Assembly (NCBI RefSeq): GCF_001428895.1
Contig: NZ_LMJA01000022.1
Coordinates: forward strand, 125,369-189,368
Length of the DNA stretch: 64,000 nucleotides
DNA from: Mycobacterium sp. Root265
GTDB taxonomy: Bacteria; Actinomycetota; Actinomycetes; Mycobacteriales; Mycobacteriaceae
Reading direction: 5' to 3'
A program made the translations under genes and the position numbers. The notes beneath the pieces were generated by a model that was given only the letters and a program-made list of their open reading frames with translations, ran no database searches and had not been told where the DNA came from. This document shows positions 25,963 through 36,547 of the stretch, in pieces (positions within the stretch are counted from its first letter, which is position 1; every line of letters starts with the position of its first letter).

Positions 25963-26865
25963 CTACAGGCCTGCCAGCAGCTCGCGCGCCTTGGCGGCGG
26001 TCTCCGACGGGGTCTTGCCGACCTTCACGCCGGCGGCCTCCAGAGCCTCCTGCTTACCGGCCGCGGTGCCCGCACCGTCGGACACGATGGCGCCGGCGTG
26101 GCCCATCGTCTTGCCCTCGGGAGCGGTGAAGCCCGCGACGTAGCCGACGACCGGCTTGGTGACGTTGGCCTGGATGTAGGCGGCGGCCTTCTCCTCGGCG
26201 TCGCCACCGATCTCGCCGATCATCACGATCAGCTTGGTCTCGGGATCCTTCTCGAACGCCTCGATGGCGTCGATGTGGGTGGTGCCGATGACCGGGTCGC
26301 CGCCGATGCCGATGGCGGTGGAGAAGCCCAGATCGCGCAGTTCGTACATCATCTGGTAGGTGAGGGTGCCGGACTTGGAGACCAGTCCGATCGGGCCCTT
26401 GCCGGTGATGTTGTTCGGCGTGATGCCGACCAGCGACTCGCCGGGGGTGATGATGCCGGGGCAGTTCGGCCCGATGATGCGGGTCTTCTCGCCCTTCTCG
26501 ACGTTGTAGGCCCACGCATAGGCGCTGTCCTGCACCGGGATGCCCTCGGTGATGACGACCAGCAGCGGGATCTCGGCGTCGATGGCCTCGATGATGGCGT
26601 CCTTCGAGAAGGCCGGCGGCACAAAGGCAATCGACACGTCGGCGCCGGTCTCCTTGATGGCCTCGGCCACCGAACCGAACACCGGCAACTCGATCTCGTT
26701 GCCGTCTTTGTCTTCGTGCTTGACCGTGGTGCCGGCCTTGCGGGCGTTGACGCCACCGACGATCTGGGTGCCGGCCTTGAGCATCAGCTTGGTGTGCTTG
26801 GTGCCTTCACCGCCGGTGATGCCCTGGACGATGACCTTGGAATCCTTGTTCAGGAAGATAGACAT
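25963..26865 (-). CDS. sucD: Succinyl-CoA synthetase alpha subunit SucD
   Basis: A 300-residue TCA-cycle subunit that binds CoA and carries the phosphohistidine. [13 protein letters not shown] is the CoA-binding start; [14 protein letters not shown] and the catalytic [10 protein letters not shown] (His256) are present. It is 14 bases downstream of sucC and shares its operon, as in Rv0951-Rv0952. The strong terminator beyond its stop ends the transcript. Confidence 0.97.
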   Translation of the reverse strand: MSIFLNKDSKVIVQGITGGEGTKHTKLMLKAGTQIVGGVNARKAGTTVKHEDKDGNEIELPVFGSVAEAIKETGADVSIAFVPPAFSKDAIIEAIDAEIPLLVVITEGIPVQDSAYAWAYNVEKGEKTRIIGPNCPGIITPGESLVGITPNNITGKGPIGLVSKSGTLTYQMMYELRDLGFSTAIGIGGDPVIGTTHIDAIEAFEKDPETKLIVMIGEIGGDAEEKAAAYIQANVTKPVVGYVAGFTAPEGKTMGHAGAIVSDGAGTAAGKQEALEAAGVKVGKTPSETAAKARELLAGL

Positions 26866-26879
26866 CTTTGTTGGCTCCC

Positions 26880-28043
<1,164 letters not shown>

Positions 28044-28196
28044 GAGCTTCCTAAGTTGCGTCGGTGCGAATGACTTATGAAGTGGGCCGCCGGACCGGCC
28101 GGAAGGCCGCGACAGGCTCGCTGGCACTGTATCCATCCCGGTGTCGACCGCCGTCATCGCCTACCGCTCATGTGGTACATCTCACCGGGGCCGCTT

Positions 28197-28212
28197 GGTG
28201 ATACAAGTCACA
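28197..28212. promoter_or_regulatory. Crp (cAMP receptor protein)-like site
   Basis: GGTGATACAAGTCACA fits the mycobacterial Crp consensus TGTGA-N6-TCACA with one mismatch in the first half. It lies between divergent sucC and the M23 peptidase gene and could serve either. The rest of the 274-base gap (28044-28317) holds no gene I can support. Confidence 0.5.
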
Positions 28213-28317
28213 TTCACGGTGGGAATGCTCACTTAAGTTGCCACCAACATTGGGATTTGGTTAACGTGCCTACTGGTCTTGATAACGGACAGGTCACGAC
28301 GCTAAGGACATTCCAGG

Positions 28318-29406
28318 TTGGCTGAGCACAGTTCGTCCCGAACCCTCAGGGGGACAGCGACGAAAGGGCTCTCCACCCAAAGTCCCGCGGAAGTCACCGA
28401 CATCATCCCGTTCAATGAGTTCGGCGACCTCCATGACCTGGACTTTCGCGACAGCTCCGCGTTCGATAAAGAACAGCGTGTGATCGCCGCGCCCGAGCTC
28501 GACGACCTCCACGACACCGACGATCTGGTGCCGCTGCGGCTGGTCGTGCCCACCGAATTCCGGTCACAGACGACGCCGACCGGCGATGTCGGCAAGGATC
28601 TCGGTTCCTCGCACGCCTATCGCGATAGTCACACCGACCTCAGTGACGGCAACGCCCTGACCGACGTGATCGACATGCGCGGCACCCATCAGCGCAGCGG
28701 CGGCGCCCACCGCAAGCAGACCGTCGGCGCGGTCAAGAGCCGCCTGATGATCGCGGCCATGGCCGCCGGCGCGACCGCCTCCGGCGCGTACTCACTGAGC
28801 AACCCGGACACCACCCCGACCACCGACACGGTGCTGGCCGCGGACAACGCCCTCATCAACGGTGCGGCCATCAGCGGCTCCCCGGACGGTATGCAGATCG
28901 TCGCGGTGCAGCCGGTCGCTTCGGGCGCCATCCACGCCGAGGAGATCAACAAGGCCGCCGCATTCGCCCAGGAGCGCGCCGAGCGCGAGGCACGCCTGGC
29001 GCGTCCGCTGTTCGCGATGCCCACCAAGGGCGTGTGGACGTCCGGTTTCGGTTACCGCTGGGGTGTGCTGCACGGCGGTATCGACATCGCCGGTCCGATC
29101 GGCACCCCGATCATGGCGGCCAGCGACGGCGTCGTCGTCGAGGTCGGCCCGACGGCCGGTTACGGCGCGCTGGTGAAGCTGCGCCACTCGGACGGCACCG
29201 TGACGCTCTACGGCCACATCAACACCTGGTTGGTCAGCAAGGGCCAGCGCGTCATGGCCGGCGACCAGATCGCGACCATGGGCAACCGCGGCAACTCCAC
29301 CGGCCCGCATCTGCACTTCGAGGTGCTGATGAACGGCTCCAACCGGATCGACCCGGTGCCGTGGCTGGCGCAGCGGGGGCTCAGCCCCGGCAACTACGTC
29401 GGCTAG
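28318..29406 (+). CDS. M23 (LytM-type) peptidoglycan endopeptidase (Rv0950c-like)
   Basis: A 362-residue membrane-anchored protein. About 140 acidic residues precede one transmembrane helix (LMIAAMAAGATASGAYSL), then a short linker and a C-terminal M23 domain. Zinc ligands are visible as His252/Asp256 (HGGIDIAG) and HLHFEV (His331, His333), so the domain looks active. It should cleave peptide cross-links or act as an amidase activator in the periplasm. Start is TTG 28318, with AAGGA upstream. The gene diverges from sucC and is followed closely by a small membrane-protein gene. Confidence 0.85.
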   Translation: MAEHSSSRTLRGTATKGLSTQSPAEVTDIIPFNEFGDLHDLDFRDSSAFDKEQRVIAAPELDDLHDTDDLVPLRLVVPTEFRSQTTPTGDVGKDLGSSHAYRDSHTDLSDGNALTDVIDMRGTHQRSGGAHRKQTVGAVKSRLMIAAMAAGATASGAYSLSNPDTTPTTDTVLAADNALINGAAISGSPDGMQIVAVQPVASGAIHAEEINKAAAFAQERAEREARLARPLFAMPTKGVWTSGFGYRWGVLHGGIDIAGPIGTPIMAASDGVVVEVGPTAGYGALVKLRHSDGTVTLYGHINTWLVSKGQRVMAGDQIATMGNRGNSTGPHLHFEVLMNGSNRIDPVPWLAQRGLSPGNYVG

Positions 29407-29425
29407 AAAACGTACGTTGGGTGAT

Positions 29426-29989
29426 GTGACCCCGGATCCACCCGCCGAACCGTCGGCTGAACACCCTCGCATCATCCGCCGGACCCCCACCGGTTCCTTT
29501 CCCGCGCTCACCCCTCCCTCGCTGAGTGACGACCGCACGTCGTTTGTGCGTACCCCTGCCGAGACGGGACAAACCACCTACATCCCGCGCCCCATCCCGG
29601 TCGCGGTGCCCCCGCTTCGCACGCCGGGACCGGCCACCGCCATCGCGGCCGCTGTGCTGAGCATTCTGAGCGGGTGGGCCACCGCCGTCATCGCCACCGA
29701 TCTGATCGCCGGGTGGTGGAACACCGATCTGTTGTTCTGCGTCGCCATCGGTTTCCTCACCGCCATCTCGGCGGCCGCCGGTATCGGTGGGTTGATCGCG
29801 CTGCTGCTGCAGCGCCGGATGGGTCGGCTGTTGATCGCCGTCGGTGCCGCCATCGCATTGCTCATCTTCGGCAGCCTGTTCCTCGCGGGCGCCAAACTGC
29901 ATCCCGTGGTGTACGCGATGCCACTGCTGCCGGTCTCGGCCATCGTGCTCGCGCTGTTGCCGAGTACCCGGGACTGGACCCGGATCTAG
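29426..29989 (+). CDS. Small polytopic membrane protein, function unknown
   Basis: About 187 residues: a 60-residue Pro/Thr-rich cytoplasmic N-terminus (RRTPTGSFPALTPPSLSDD), then four hydrophobic segments (AIAAAVLSILSGWATAVIA, FCVAIGFLTAISAAAGIGGLIALLL, LLIAVGAAIALLIFGSLFLAG, MPLLPVSAIVLALL). No family recognised. GTG 29426 is used as start; an in-frame TTG at 29417 is possible. It follows the M23 gene by about 20 bases and abuts the uvrD1 stop from the other strand. Confidence 0.65.
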   Translation: MTPDPPAEPSAEHPRIIRRTPTGSFPALTPPSLSDDRTSFVRTPAETGQTTYIPRPIPVAVPPLRTPGPATAIAAAVLSILSGWATAVIATDLIAGWWNTDLLFCVAIGFLTAISAAAGIGGLIALLLQRRMGRLLIAVGAAIALLIFGSLFLAGAKLHPVVYAMPLLPVSAIVLALLPSTRDWTRI

Positions 29990-32329
29990 TTAGAGCTTCT
30001 GCACCGGCGCGTGGTTGTGCATCAGCTTGACGCGTCCGGCGCTGCCGAAGTCGATCAGCGACATCGCCGACTCCCCCATCCCGGAGACCTCTTCGACGCG
30101 CCCGAGCCCGTACTTGTCGTGGGTGACCCGGTCTCCCGGTTCCAGCGTGATGATGGCCCGGTTGCGGGCCTTGGCCGGAACCGGCGCGGGCCGGGCACTG
30201 TCGGCGAACCGTCCCACCCGTGGAGCGCTCAACGCCGCCGACGGCGCCTCGACGCGGCGCCAGTTGATCAGGTCCTCCGGGATCTCGCGCAGGAACCGCG
30301 ATTCCGGGTTGAGCATCGGCTGACCCCAGGAGGAGCGCACCTTGGCCCGGCTCAGGTACAGCCGCTGCCGGGCGCGGGTGATCCCGACGTAGGCCAGCCG
30401 GCGTTCCTCGGACAGCTCGGTGGGATCTCCCAGTGCCCGCATGTGCGGGAACATGCCGTCCTCCCAGCCGGTCACGAAAACGACCGGGAACTCCAGGCCC
30501 TTGGCGGTGTGCAGCGTCATCATGGTGACCACACCGGATTCGTGTTCGGGGATACCGTCGGCGTCGGCGACCAGCGACACCCGCTCCAGGAACTGGGCCA
30601 GCACGCTGGTGTCGGGAACGTCCTCGTCCTCGGGTATGCCCTCTTCGTCGCGTAACGCCTGCGCATTGGCCAGGTCGATGCTGAATTCGTGTGCGACGCT
30701 GACGAGTTCGTTCAGGTTGTCCAGCCGCGCCAGGTCCTGTGGGTCGCTGGAGGCTTCGAGTTCGCGCCGGTACCCGGTGCGGTCCAGCACGGCCTCGACC
30801 AGATCGCCGAGCTCACCGTCCAGGCCGCCGCGCAGACTGTCGAGCAGCTGGGTGAACGAGGCGATCGCCTTCTCCGACCGGGTGTTCAGCATCGGCACCC
30901 GGCCCTCGGCGGCGGCCTGCAGGGCATCGTTGAAGCTGCCGCCGGTGTTCTCTGCGTACACCGCCACGCAGGCCTCGGCCCGGTCGCCGATACCGCGGCG
31001 CGGGGTGTTCAGGATGCGCCGCATGCTCACCGCATCGCCGGGGTTGTCGAGCACCCGCAGATAGGCCACGATGTCGCGGATCTCTTTGCGCTCGTAGAAC
31101 CGCACTCCGCCGACGACCTTGTACGGGATGCCGGCGCGGATGAAGACCTCTTCCAGCGCACGCGAAGAGTTGTTGGTCCGGTAGAAGACCGCCACGTCGG
31201 AGTACTTCACCTGGTGGCCGTCGGCCAGCGCGTCGATCTCCTCGGCGACGAACCGCGCCTCGTCGTGTTCGTTGTCGGCGACATAGCCGACGATCAGTTC
31301 GCCCTCACCGGAATCTGTCCACAGGCGCTTCTCGCGGCGCCCGGCGTTGCGGGAGATGACGGCGTTGGCGGCGTTCAGGATGGTCTGCGTGGAACGGTAA
31401 TTCTGTTCCAGCAGAATCGTTGTCGCGTTCGGGTAGTCGCGCTCGAAATCCTCGATGTTGCGGATCGTCGCGCCGCGGAACGCGTAAATCGACTGATCCG
31501 CGTCGCCTACCACGCACAGCTCACCCGGTGTCACCCCGTCCTGGGTGGTCTCCACGCCGACGAGTTCGCGCACCAGCATGTACTGGGCATGGTTGGTGTC
31601 CTGGTACTCGTCGACCAGGATGTGCCGGAAGCGCCGCCGGTAGTACTGGGCGATCTGCGGAAAGGCTTGCAGCACAGCGACCGTCTCACCGATGAGGTCG
31701 TCGAAGTCCAGCGCGTTGGCCGCCCGCAGCCGGCGCTGGTACTCACCGAACACCGAGGCCACCGTCTTGGACATGACGTCGGCGGTCTCGGTGAGATCGG
31801 CGAGGGCCTGATCGGGGTCGATCAGTTCGTTCTTCAGGTTGGAGATGCCGTTGGCCAGCAGCCGCGGCGAGTACCGCTTGGTGTCCAGGCCCATGTCCTT
31901 GGCGATCATCATGAGCAGCCGCCGCGAATCGTCGGCGTCATAGATGGAGAAGTTGGAGTTCAGCCCGGGCAGCAGCGAGGCCTGGTTACGCAGGATGCGC
32001 ACGCAGGTGGCGTGGAACGTGGACACCCACATGCTGCGGGCGCGCGGCCCGATCAGGGCCACGACGCGCTCCCGCATCTCCGCGGCTGCCTTGTTGGTGA
32101 ACGTGATGGCCAGCACCTGGCCGACGCCCACCTCGCGGGCGGCCAGCAGGTAGGCGATGCGCCGGGTCAGCACCGCGGTCTTGCCCGACCCGGCGCCGGC
32201 CACGATGAGCAGCGGGGACCCTTCGTGCAGTACCGCCTGGCGCTGCTGCGGGTTGAGCCCGTCCAGCAGCTGGTCGGTTTCGGAGGCCCCACCGGACGCG
32301 TGAGCTGGTGCGTGAGAAAGCGATGTCAT
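29990..32329 (-). CDS. uvrD1: ATP-dependent DNA helicase UvrD1 (PcrA-type)
   Basis: A 779-residue SF1A helicase. Motif I GAGSGKTAVLTRRIAYLL, Ia TFTNKAAAEMRERV, II VDEYQDTNHAQY, III GDADQSIYAFRGA, IV EQNYRSTQ, V TAKGLEFPVVFV and VI EERRLAYVGITRARQRLY are all intact. The C-terminal segment (GDRVTHDKYGLGRVEEVSG) is the Tudor-like domain that binds RNA polymerase in PcrA/UvrD. In mycobacteria UvrD1 acts in nucleotide excision repair and with Ku. ATG 32329 gives the family length. Divergent from aroQ. Confidence 0.96.
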   Translation of the reverse strand: MTSLSHAPAHASGGASETDQLLDGLNPQQRQAVLHEGSPLLIVAGAGSGKTAVLTRRIAYLLAAREVGVGQVLAITFTNKAAAEMRERVVALIGPRARSMWVSTFHATCVRILRNQASLLPGLNSNFSIYDADDSRRLLMMIAKDMGLDTKRYSPRLLANGISNLKNELIDPDQALADLTETADVMSKTVASVFGEYQRRLRAANALDFDDLIGETVAVLQAFPQIAQYYRRRFRHILVDEYQDTNHAQYMLVRELVGVETTQDGVTPGELCVVGDADQSIYAFRGATIRNIEDFERDYPNATTILLEQNYRSTQTILNAANAVISRNAGRREKRLWTDSGEGELIVGYVADNEHDEARFVAEEIDALADGHQVKYSDVAVFYRTNNSSRALEEVFIRAGIPYKVVGGVRFYERKEIRDIVAYLRVLDNPGDAVSMRRILNTPRRGIGDRAEACVAVYAENTGGSFNDALQAAAEGRVPMLNTRSEKAIASFTQLLDSLRGGLDGELGDLVEAVLDRTGYRRELEASSDPQDLARLDNLNELVSVAHEFSIDLANAQALRDEEGIPEDEDVPDTSVLAQFLERVSLVADADGIPEHESGVVTMMTLHTAKGLEFPVVFVTGWEDGMFPHMRALGDPTELSEERRLAYVGITRARQRLYLSRAKVRSSWGQPMLNPESRFLREIPEDLINWRRVEAPSAALSAPRVGRFADSARPAPVPAKARNRAIITLEPGDRVTHDKYGLGRVEEVSGMGESAMSLIDFGSAGRVKLMHNHAPVQKL

Positions 32330-32413
32330 TTCGGTCTCGAATCTACCGCTGAACGGTGACATCCCCGTGACCCGGCTTTGCACCGAATCTGCGCCGGGTG
32401 GCACACTCGGTTC

Positions 32414-32671
32414 GTGCTACCCGAGCCCACCGCCGACATCGACGATCTCCGTCTGGAGATCGACGAACTGGACGCCGCGATCCTGGCCGCGGTGAAGCGC
32501 CGGACCGAGGTTTCCCGGATCATCGGCAAGGCCCGGATGGCCTCCGGTGGCACCAGGCTGGTGCACAGCCGGGAGATGAAGGTCATCGAGCGCTACAGCG
32601 AGCTCGGCCCGGAGGGCAAAGACCTGGCCATGCTGCTGTTACGCCTGGGCCGTGGGCGGCTTGGGCACTGA
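32414..32671 (+). CDS. aroQ: Chorismate mutase, AroQ-delta (Rv0948c-like)
   Basis: An 85-residue all-helical intracellular chorismate mutase that converts chorismate to prephenate for Phe/Tyr synthesis. IDDLRLEIDELDAAIL, VKRRTEVSRIIGKARM and the very conserved GTRLVHSREMKVIERYSELG and LLRLGRGRLGH tail match MtCM, which is weak alone and activated by binding AroG; that C-terminal tail is the activation-linked element. GTG 32414 gives the family length. It is the last collinear gene before the glycan island. Confidence 0.93.
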   Translation: MLPEPTADIDDLRLEIDELDAAILAAVKRRTEVSRIIGKARMASGGTRLVHSREMKVIERYSELGPEGKDLAMLLLRLGRGRLGH

Positions 32672-33098
32672 CCCACCTTTTTCCATCGGCGCAAGACTGC
32701 ATGTGCCGGCGCCAGTCCCTGTCGCGCCCGGCTTCAGGATTGGTGTCGACCTTGGTTGAACTCGCAACTAGCCGATCTTGGATCCCGCGGGGTCGAAGCG
32801 AATGCGAATCCTCGAAGTCGTACGTGTCAGCTACTCGATTTGCCTAGCTAGGTGAATCTACTTCCACGCATCTTGCGCATGTTACCGCTAGACGGCTAAT
32901 CGCCTTAGTTGACTTCGCAACGTTATTCACATGAGGCGACAACGGCGAGGACTGATGGACACATACGGTAATTAACCGTTCACGTTCAAAGCCTGCGCCC
33001 TACCCGCTGGCATACGGTACTGTCCCGACAACGGTGTCAGACTGACCACCTCAGTGGACTCGCAGACCATTGGGCAACGGTCGGGGACTTGGGGATTC
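32672..33098. other. Long non-coding junction at the start of the glycan island
   Basis: More than 380 bases with no supportable gene, clearly richer in A/T than the flanking core (for example TTAGTTGACTTCGCAACG, GGTAATTAACCG). The 9-mer CATACGGTA is repeated directly at 32962-32970 and 33011-33019, 49 bases apart; either copy could contribute a -10-like TACGGT to the downstream methyltransferase gene. No terminator with a clean T-tract was seen after aroQ. Confidence 0.5.
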
Positions 33099-33869
33099 AT
33101 GGGTTTTAGCTTTAATGCGAAGGCGTCGACGAAGAGAATCGACCCGTACGGTTACTTTCGTTATGAGCGCTGGCGCTTTCCAATCAACAAGGCCTACAGG
33201 CCAGTCGTCGAACGTAGACGTGGAATCGAAGTCGGCGGACCAAGCAACGTCTTCAGGACAACGCTCCCCCTGTACCATTTCGTGGGCGCGCTCGACGGTG
33301 TCAACTTCTCCTGCGACACCGTCTGGGAGGGTCATATCGAAGCTGGCGACACCTTCGCCTACGCGGACTCTAGGACCGGACATCAATTCGTTGCCGACGC
33401 CACGGATCTAGGCGAAATTCCTACGTCTACATATGATTTCCTGTTGTCCTCGAATTGCCTCGAGCACGTTGCCAACCCCATCCGGGCGCTCACCGAGTGG
33501 CGGCGGGTAATCAAACCGGGCGGGGCGCTCGTTCTGGTACTGCCGAACAAGAAGAGCAATTTCGATCACCGCCGCCCGGTGACGCACTTTGAGCATCTGC
33601 TTGACGACTTCTCGCGAGATGTCGCCGAAGACGACCTCACCCATCTAGACGAAATCCTGGAACTCCACGATTTGTCCAGGGATCCCCTTGCCGGTGACAA
33701 GTCTAATTTCCGAGAGCGCAGCCTCAAGAATTATTATAATCGCACCCTCCATCATCATGTCTTCGACGCCGCGCTCATCAGACGACTGTTGGATCACACG
33801 GGTTTCGAGATCGAACATGCCGCAAAAGTGCACACTGACTTCTTCGCACTGGCAAAGAAACGAGCGTGA
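33099..33869 (+). CDS. Class I SAM-dependent methyltransferase, glycan-type
   Basis: About 256 residues (ATG 33099; an in-frame GTG at 33054 would add 15). The Rossmann-like core is recognisable late in the protein: YDFLLSSNCLEHVANPIRALTEWRRVIKPGGALVLVLPNKKSNFDHRR is a Methyltransf_11-type motif IV-post I-VI region, while GIEVGGPSNVF near residue 50 stands for the SAM-binding loop. Proteins of this type occur in surface-polysaccharide clusters. It is three bases upstream of the RgpF-like gene, on the + strand of the island, so probably one operon. Base composition is less GC-rich than the neighbours. Exact substrate unknown. Confidence 0.72.
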   Translation: MGFSFNAKASTKRIDPYGYFRYERWRFPINKAYRPVVERRRGIEVGGPSNVFRTTLPLYHFVGALDGVNFSCDTVWEGHIEAGDTFAYADSRTGHQFVADATDLGEIPTSTYDFLLSSNCLEHVANPIRALTEWRRVIKPGGALVLVLPNKKSNFDHRRPVTHFEHLLDDFSRDVAEDDLTHLDEILELHDLSRDPLAGDKSNFRERSLKNYYNRTLHHHVFDAALIRRLLDHTGFEIEHAAKVHTDFFALAKKRA

Positions 33870-33872
33870 CCA

Positions 33873-34940
33873 ATGTCAGGCGTCGACAAAGATTCCAGAG
33901 TTGAAATGCCCGGAATTCTCGCGCCCGGACAGGCCGGTGTTGTCTTTGAGCAGTACGGGTGGTTTGCCCGGCACCTGAATTCCGTCCGCCACCACGTGGA
34001 CCACGATGCGCATCGCTTCATCTGCCAGACCCACCAGGACATACCGCCTCAGCCACCTCGGAGACGTGGTGCTCTCGTCCTGTTCGCCCACTATGACCCG
34101 CACGGCATAGTCGATCCCTACGTCGTTTATTACCTGCAGGCGCTGCATCGCCTTGGCACCACGATCGTGTTCATCTCCGGGTCACCCAGTCTCACCCCAG
34201 AATCGGTCGCACCCCTTCGTTCGATATGCGCCGGTATCTACACCCGTCGCACACTTTCTCTCGACTTCGGCTCATGGCACCTCGGCTGGAATATCCTGCG
34301 TGCGCATGGCTGGTCGCTCGACCAGTTCGACCGCCTGGTCCTGGCCAACGACAGTGTTTACGGGCCCCTTTTTCCGCTGGAGGAGATGTGGGACTCGTTC
34401 CAGGATGCCGACATGTACGGCTCTATAGAGAGCCTGGAGCAAGGCCCACACCTGCAATCTTTCTTCCTCGCGTGGGACCTTAATTCGCGCACTCGACCGT
34501 TCTTGAACGATTTTTGGGAGAATTTCCGCTACACCGTCAATAAGAACAGGCTGATTCAGAGATGTGAGATCGGACTGTCCCGGCGTGCGCACAAGGCGAG
34601 ACTCCGCATCAAACCATTCGTTTCGGCGGATGCCATCAGGGACGCCCAAAAACGGGTGCCGGACCATCAATGGTCGCAAAAGTTCGCCGAACCTCAGGTC
34701 AATAACTCGCTGTACTTCTACGACGGGCTCATCAAACATCTCCGGTACCCGTTCATCAAAACCGTTCTGCCCCGCACCGGGTCTCCGCAGCACGACTCGC
34801 TGAAGCATCTGCGGGCGTTCATCGAAGAGAACACGACTTATCCCTACGCCCTTGTGCAGTTCAACCTGAATCGGCTGGGTTGCGATGCGACGACGGAGTC
34901 TCCGCGCCTGGTCAACGCGCCTCCGTCGCCGGGCTTTTGA
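33873..34940 (+). CDS. RgpF-like rhamnan/polysaccharide synthesis protein
   Basis: A 355-residue protein matching the rhamnan-synthesis F (RgpF) family: LVLFAHYDPHGIVDPYVVYY, TLSLDFGSWHLGWNIL, FDRLVLANDSVYGPLFPLEEMWDSF and SIESLEQGPHLQSFFLAWDL, then FWENFRY and CEIGLSR. The family acts on rhamnose-containing cell-envelope glycans in other bacteria. It is three bases downstream of the methyltransferase gene, suggesting the two act on one glycan. The 128 bases after its stop (34941-35068) show no gene. Lower GC and the surrounding island suggest acquisition by transfer. Confidence 0.8.
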   Translation: MSGVDKDSRVEMPGILAPGQAGVVFEQYGWFARHLNSVRHHVDHDAHRFICQTHQDIPPQPPRRRGALVLFAHYDPHGIVDPYVVYYLQALHRLGTTIVFISGSPSLTPESVAPLRSICAGIYTRRTLSLDFGSWHLGWNILRAHGWSLDQFDRLVLANDSVYGPLFPLEEMWDSFQDADMYGSIESLEQGPHLQSFFLAWDLNSRTRPFLNDFWENFRYTVNKNRLIQRCEIGLSRRAHKARLRIKPFVSADAIRDAQKRVPDHQWSQKFAEPQVNNSLYFYDGLIKHLRYPFIKTVLPRTGSPQHDSLKHLRAFIEENTTYPYALVQFNLNRLGCDATTESPRLVNAPPSPGF

Positions 34941-35068
34941 GTTCATCTGCATACCCACCTTGCCTCCTGAACTCACGCGGGCAGAATTTCGTTGCGTCGT
35001 GTGTGGCCCGGTAGGGACGCGCCGCGTGCCCGGCGCCGATCGTTCGCAGAACCGCCGGCACGCATTGC

Positions 35069-35780
35069 TCAACTCGCCTGCCGTGTCCTGATCGTTGGGT
35101 CCTCGATGATCAACAGGTGGGTTTCGGCCGCGATCTGGATGCCGCAGTTGACCCGCCCCTCCTGCGCCGCACACCTAGGCCTCAGGCGATCACATGTTGC
35201 GGCAGCGACGTTGGGATTCCAGGTTCTGTAGAATCTCTGCTCCGCGGTCGCTATCGGTATCAATCCACCGTCGGCCACTGCCTCGCACGCTGCCGCAGCA
35301 ACTTCTGGGGTGCGGATCGCACGGAAGTCGTCCATAACGACCACGCCGTGGTCCTTCATTAGTCCCCTGACATCGCAGCGATAGGGGATCGATATGTTCG
35401 GTGATGCCCAGCGAGAGTTTCAGCAATGACAATCGGCGGCCGGGACACCCACTGCCGGTAGTTACCCTCGAACTTGCTGCGGGTAAGGCCGGCGTACGAA
35501 TGCACGTTCTCTCCCGAGATGTCGATGTCACCTTCATCGGCGTTGAAGACGTCGCAGATGATGACTTTGTCGTCAGCCCCTGCGTGGCACCCCAGGACGA
35601 TCGAGCTCTCTCCGAAGGGTGCGCCAGTCTCGAGAAGGTCACCGCGAGTCTCAGATTCCGTTTGCGCGCGGAGAATGAGGCCAAACAGCAGGACGGTCCC
35701 AGAAGGCCCCAGCGAGGGAACTGCGTCTCTTTCAGCCTTGCGGTCGCCACCCTGGATACATTGGTGAGCGCCACGCCCAC
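35069..35780 (-). pseudogene. Frameshifted class I SAM-dependent methyltransferase
   Basis: No single frame is open, but three minus-strand frames read in turn as one Methyltransf_24-like protein. Frame 1, from GTG 35780, gives ATARLKETQFPRWGLLG. After a shift near 35700, frame 2 gives TVLLFGLILRAQTES, GDLLETG, SSIVLG and DDKVIICDVFNADEGDIDIS (the SAM-binding region), until a stop near 35363. Frame 3 then gives LMKDHGVVVMDDFRAIRTPE, ATAEQRFYRTWNP and LLIIEDPTIRT to the stop at 35069. The junction near 35380 also seems to have lost some 15-20 codons. At least two lesions make a sequencing error unlikely. It lies 14 bases after the intact methyltransferase gene and was presumably its partner. 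Confidence 0.8.
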
Positions 35781-35794
35781 CCTGCGTGCCGCAC

Positions 35795-36547
35795 CTACCG
35801 ATAAACCGAGCGCGGTAAGTCGCGTGGTGTTTTCGCTCGGTGGACGGCCGCTACGGAGTCGTAGAATTCGATCTTGTCGATCAGCTTTGCAGCACGCGGA
35901 ACTCGCACCTCTTTCAACCGATTAGCCCCTCCCGATCGGAAGTCCGTTTCTGTACGCGCCGCTTGGTACGGCGCGTGCATCGCGTCCACCAGCGACTTGG
36001 TGAAGTCGACGAACGTCGTCGGAGTGTCACGCCAGCCGACCCAGTAGTTCGTATGAATGTCCTCGACCACGTACACACCGCCGTCAGCTAAGGCGTTCGG
36101 AAACAGGTATCGAAACGAGCCCTTCAAGTGAGAAGCAACATGGCTGCCGTCGTCAAGGATTACGTCAAACGGCCCGAACTCCGCGTTGACCGACTTCAGA
36201 AACGATATGTCCTGCTGTCCACCTATGCGGACGTGCTGTGCTGTCGACGGATCGTCGAATTGCGCGGTGCTCGGATCGATATCGATCCCGACAATGACAG
36301 AGTCCGGGTGCAGATAACGCCGCCACATCTGCAACGATCCGCCACGGGCCACCCCGATCTCGAGCATTCGCACTGGTCGCGACTTGCACGGTGCCAATAC
36401 CAAGTCATAGCTGGGCAGGTAGTGAGCCCACTTGTGAACATTGTCCGTCTGGGAGAAGATCTCGGAAAGTTCACCGCCCGGTAGCGGCGGGTCGGAAGCA
36501 CTCCAGGTTTCCCCTGCGCCGAGGTCAGTACCTAGTGTGCGAAGCAT
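35795..36547 (-). CDS. Sugar O-methyltransferase-like SAM enzyme (MycE/TylF-type core)
   Basis: A 250-residue methyltransferase. The core reads MLEIGVARGGSLQMWRRYL (SAM loop), VIVGIDIDPSTAQF, FGPFDVILDDGSH and LADGGVYVVEDIHTNYW, close to metal-dependent sugar O-methyltransferases of the MycE/TylF type; the Asp-rich IDDGSH and VEDIHT segments supply metal ligands there. In mycobacteria related enzymes methylate rhamnose or fucose of surface glycolipids (family knowledge), which would fit the glycosyltransferase encoded upstream. The 260 bases between that gene and this start (36548-36807) show no gene. Specific sugar unknown. Confidence 0.75.
   Translation of the reverse strand: MLRTLGTDLGAGETWSASDPPLPGGELSEIFSQTDNVHKWAHYLPSYDLVLAPCKSRPVRMLEIGVARGGSLQMWRRYLHPDSVIVGIDIDPSTAQFDDPSTAQHVRIGGQQDISFLKSVNAEFGPFDVILDDGSHVASHLKGSFRYLFPNALADGGVYVVEDIHTNYWVGWRDTPTTFVDFTKSLVDAMHAPYQAARTETDFRSGGANRLKEVRVPRAAKLIDKIEFYDSVAAVHRAKTPRDLPRSVYR

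Noticed and set aside
30689-32359. 556-codon ORF antisense to uvrD1
   Set aside because: All helicase motifs are on the other strand; this frame has shadow composition only.
32700-32725. GACTG...CAGTC inverted repeat after aroQ
   Set aside because: Five-base arms in a GC-rich context, no T-tract; chance level.
35401-35925. Plus-strand ORF of 174 codons in the island
   Set aside because: It runs antisense to the rebuilt methyltransferase pseudogene and the end of the intact methyltransferase gene; no recognisable domain.
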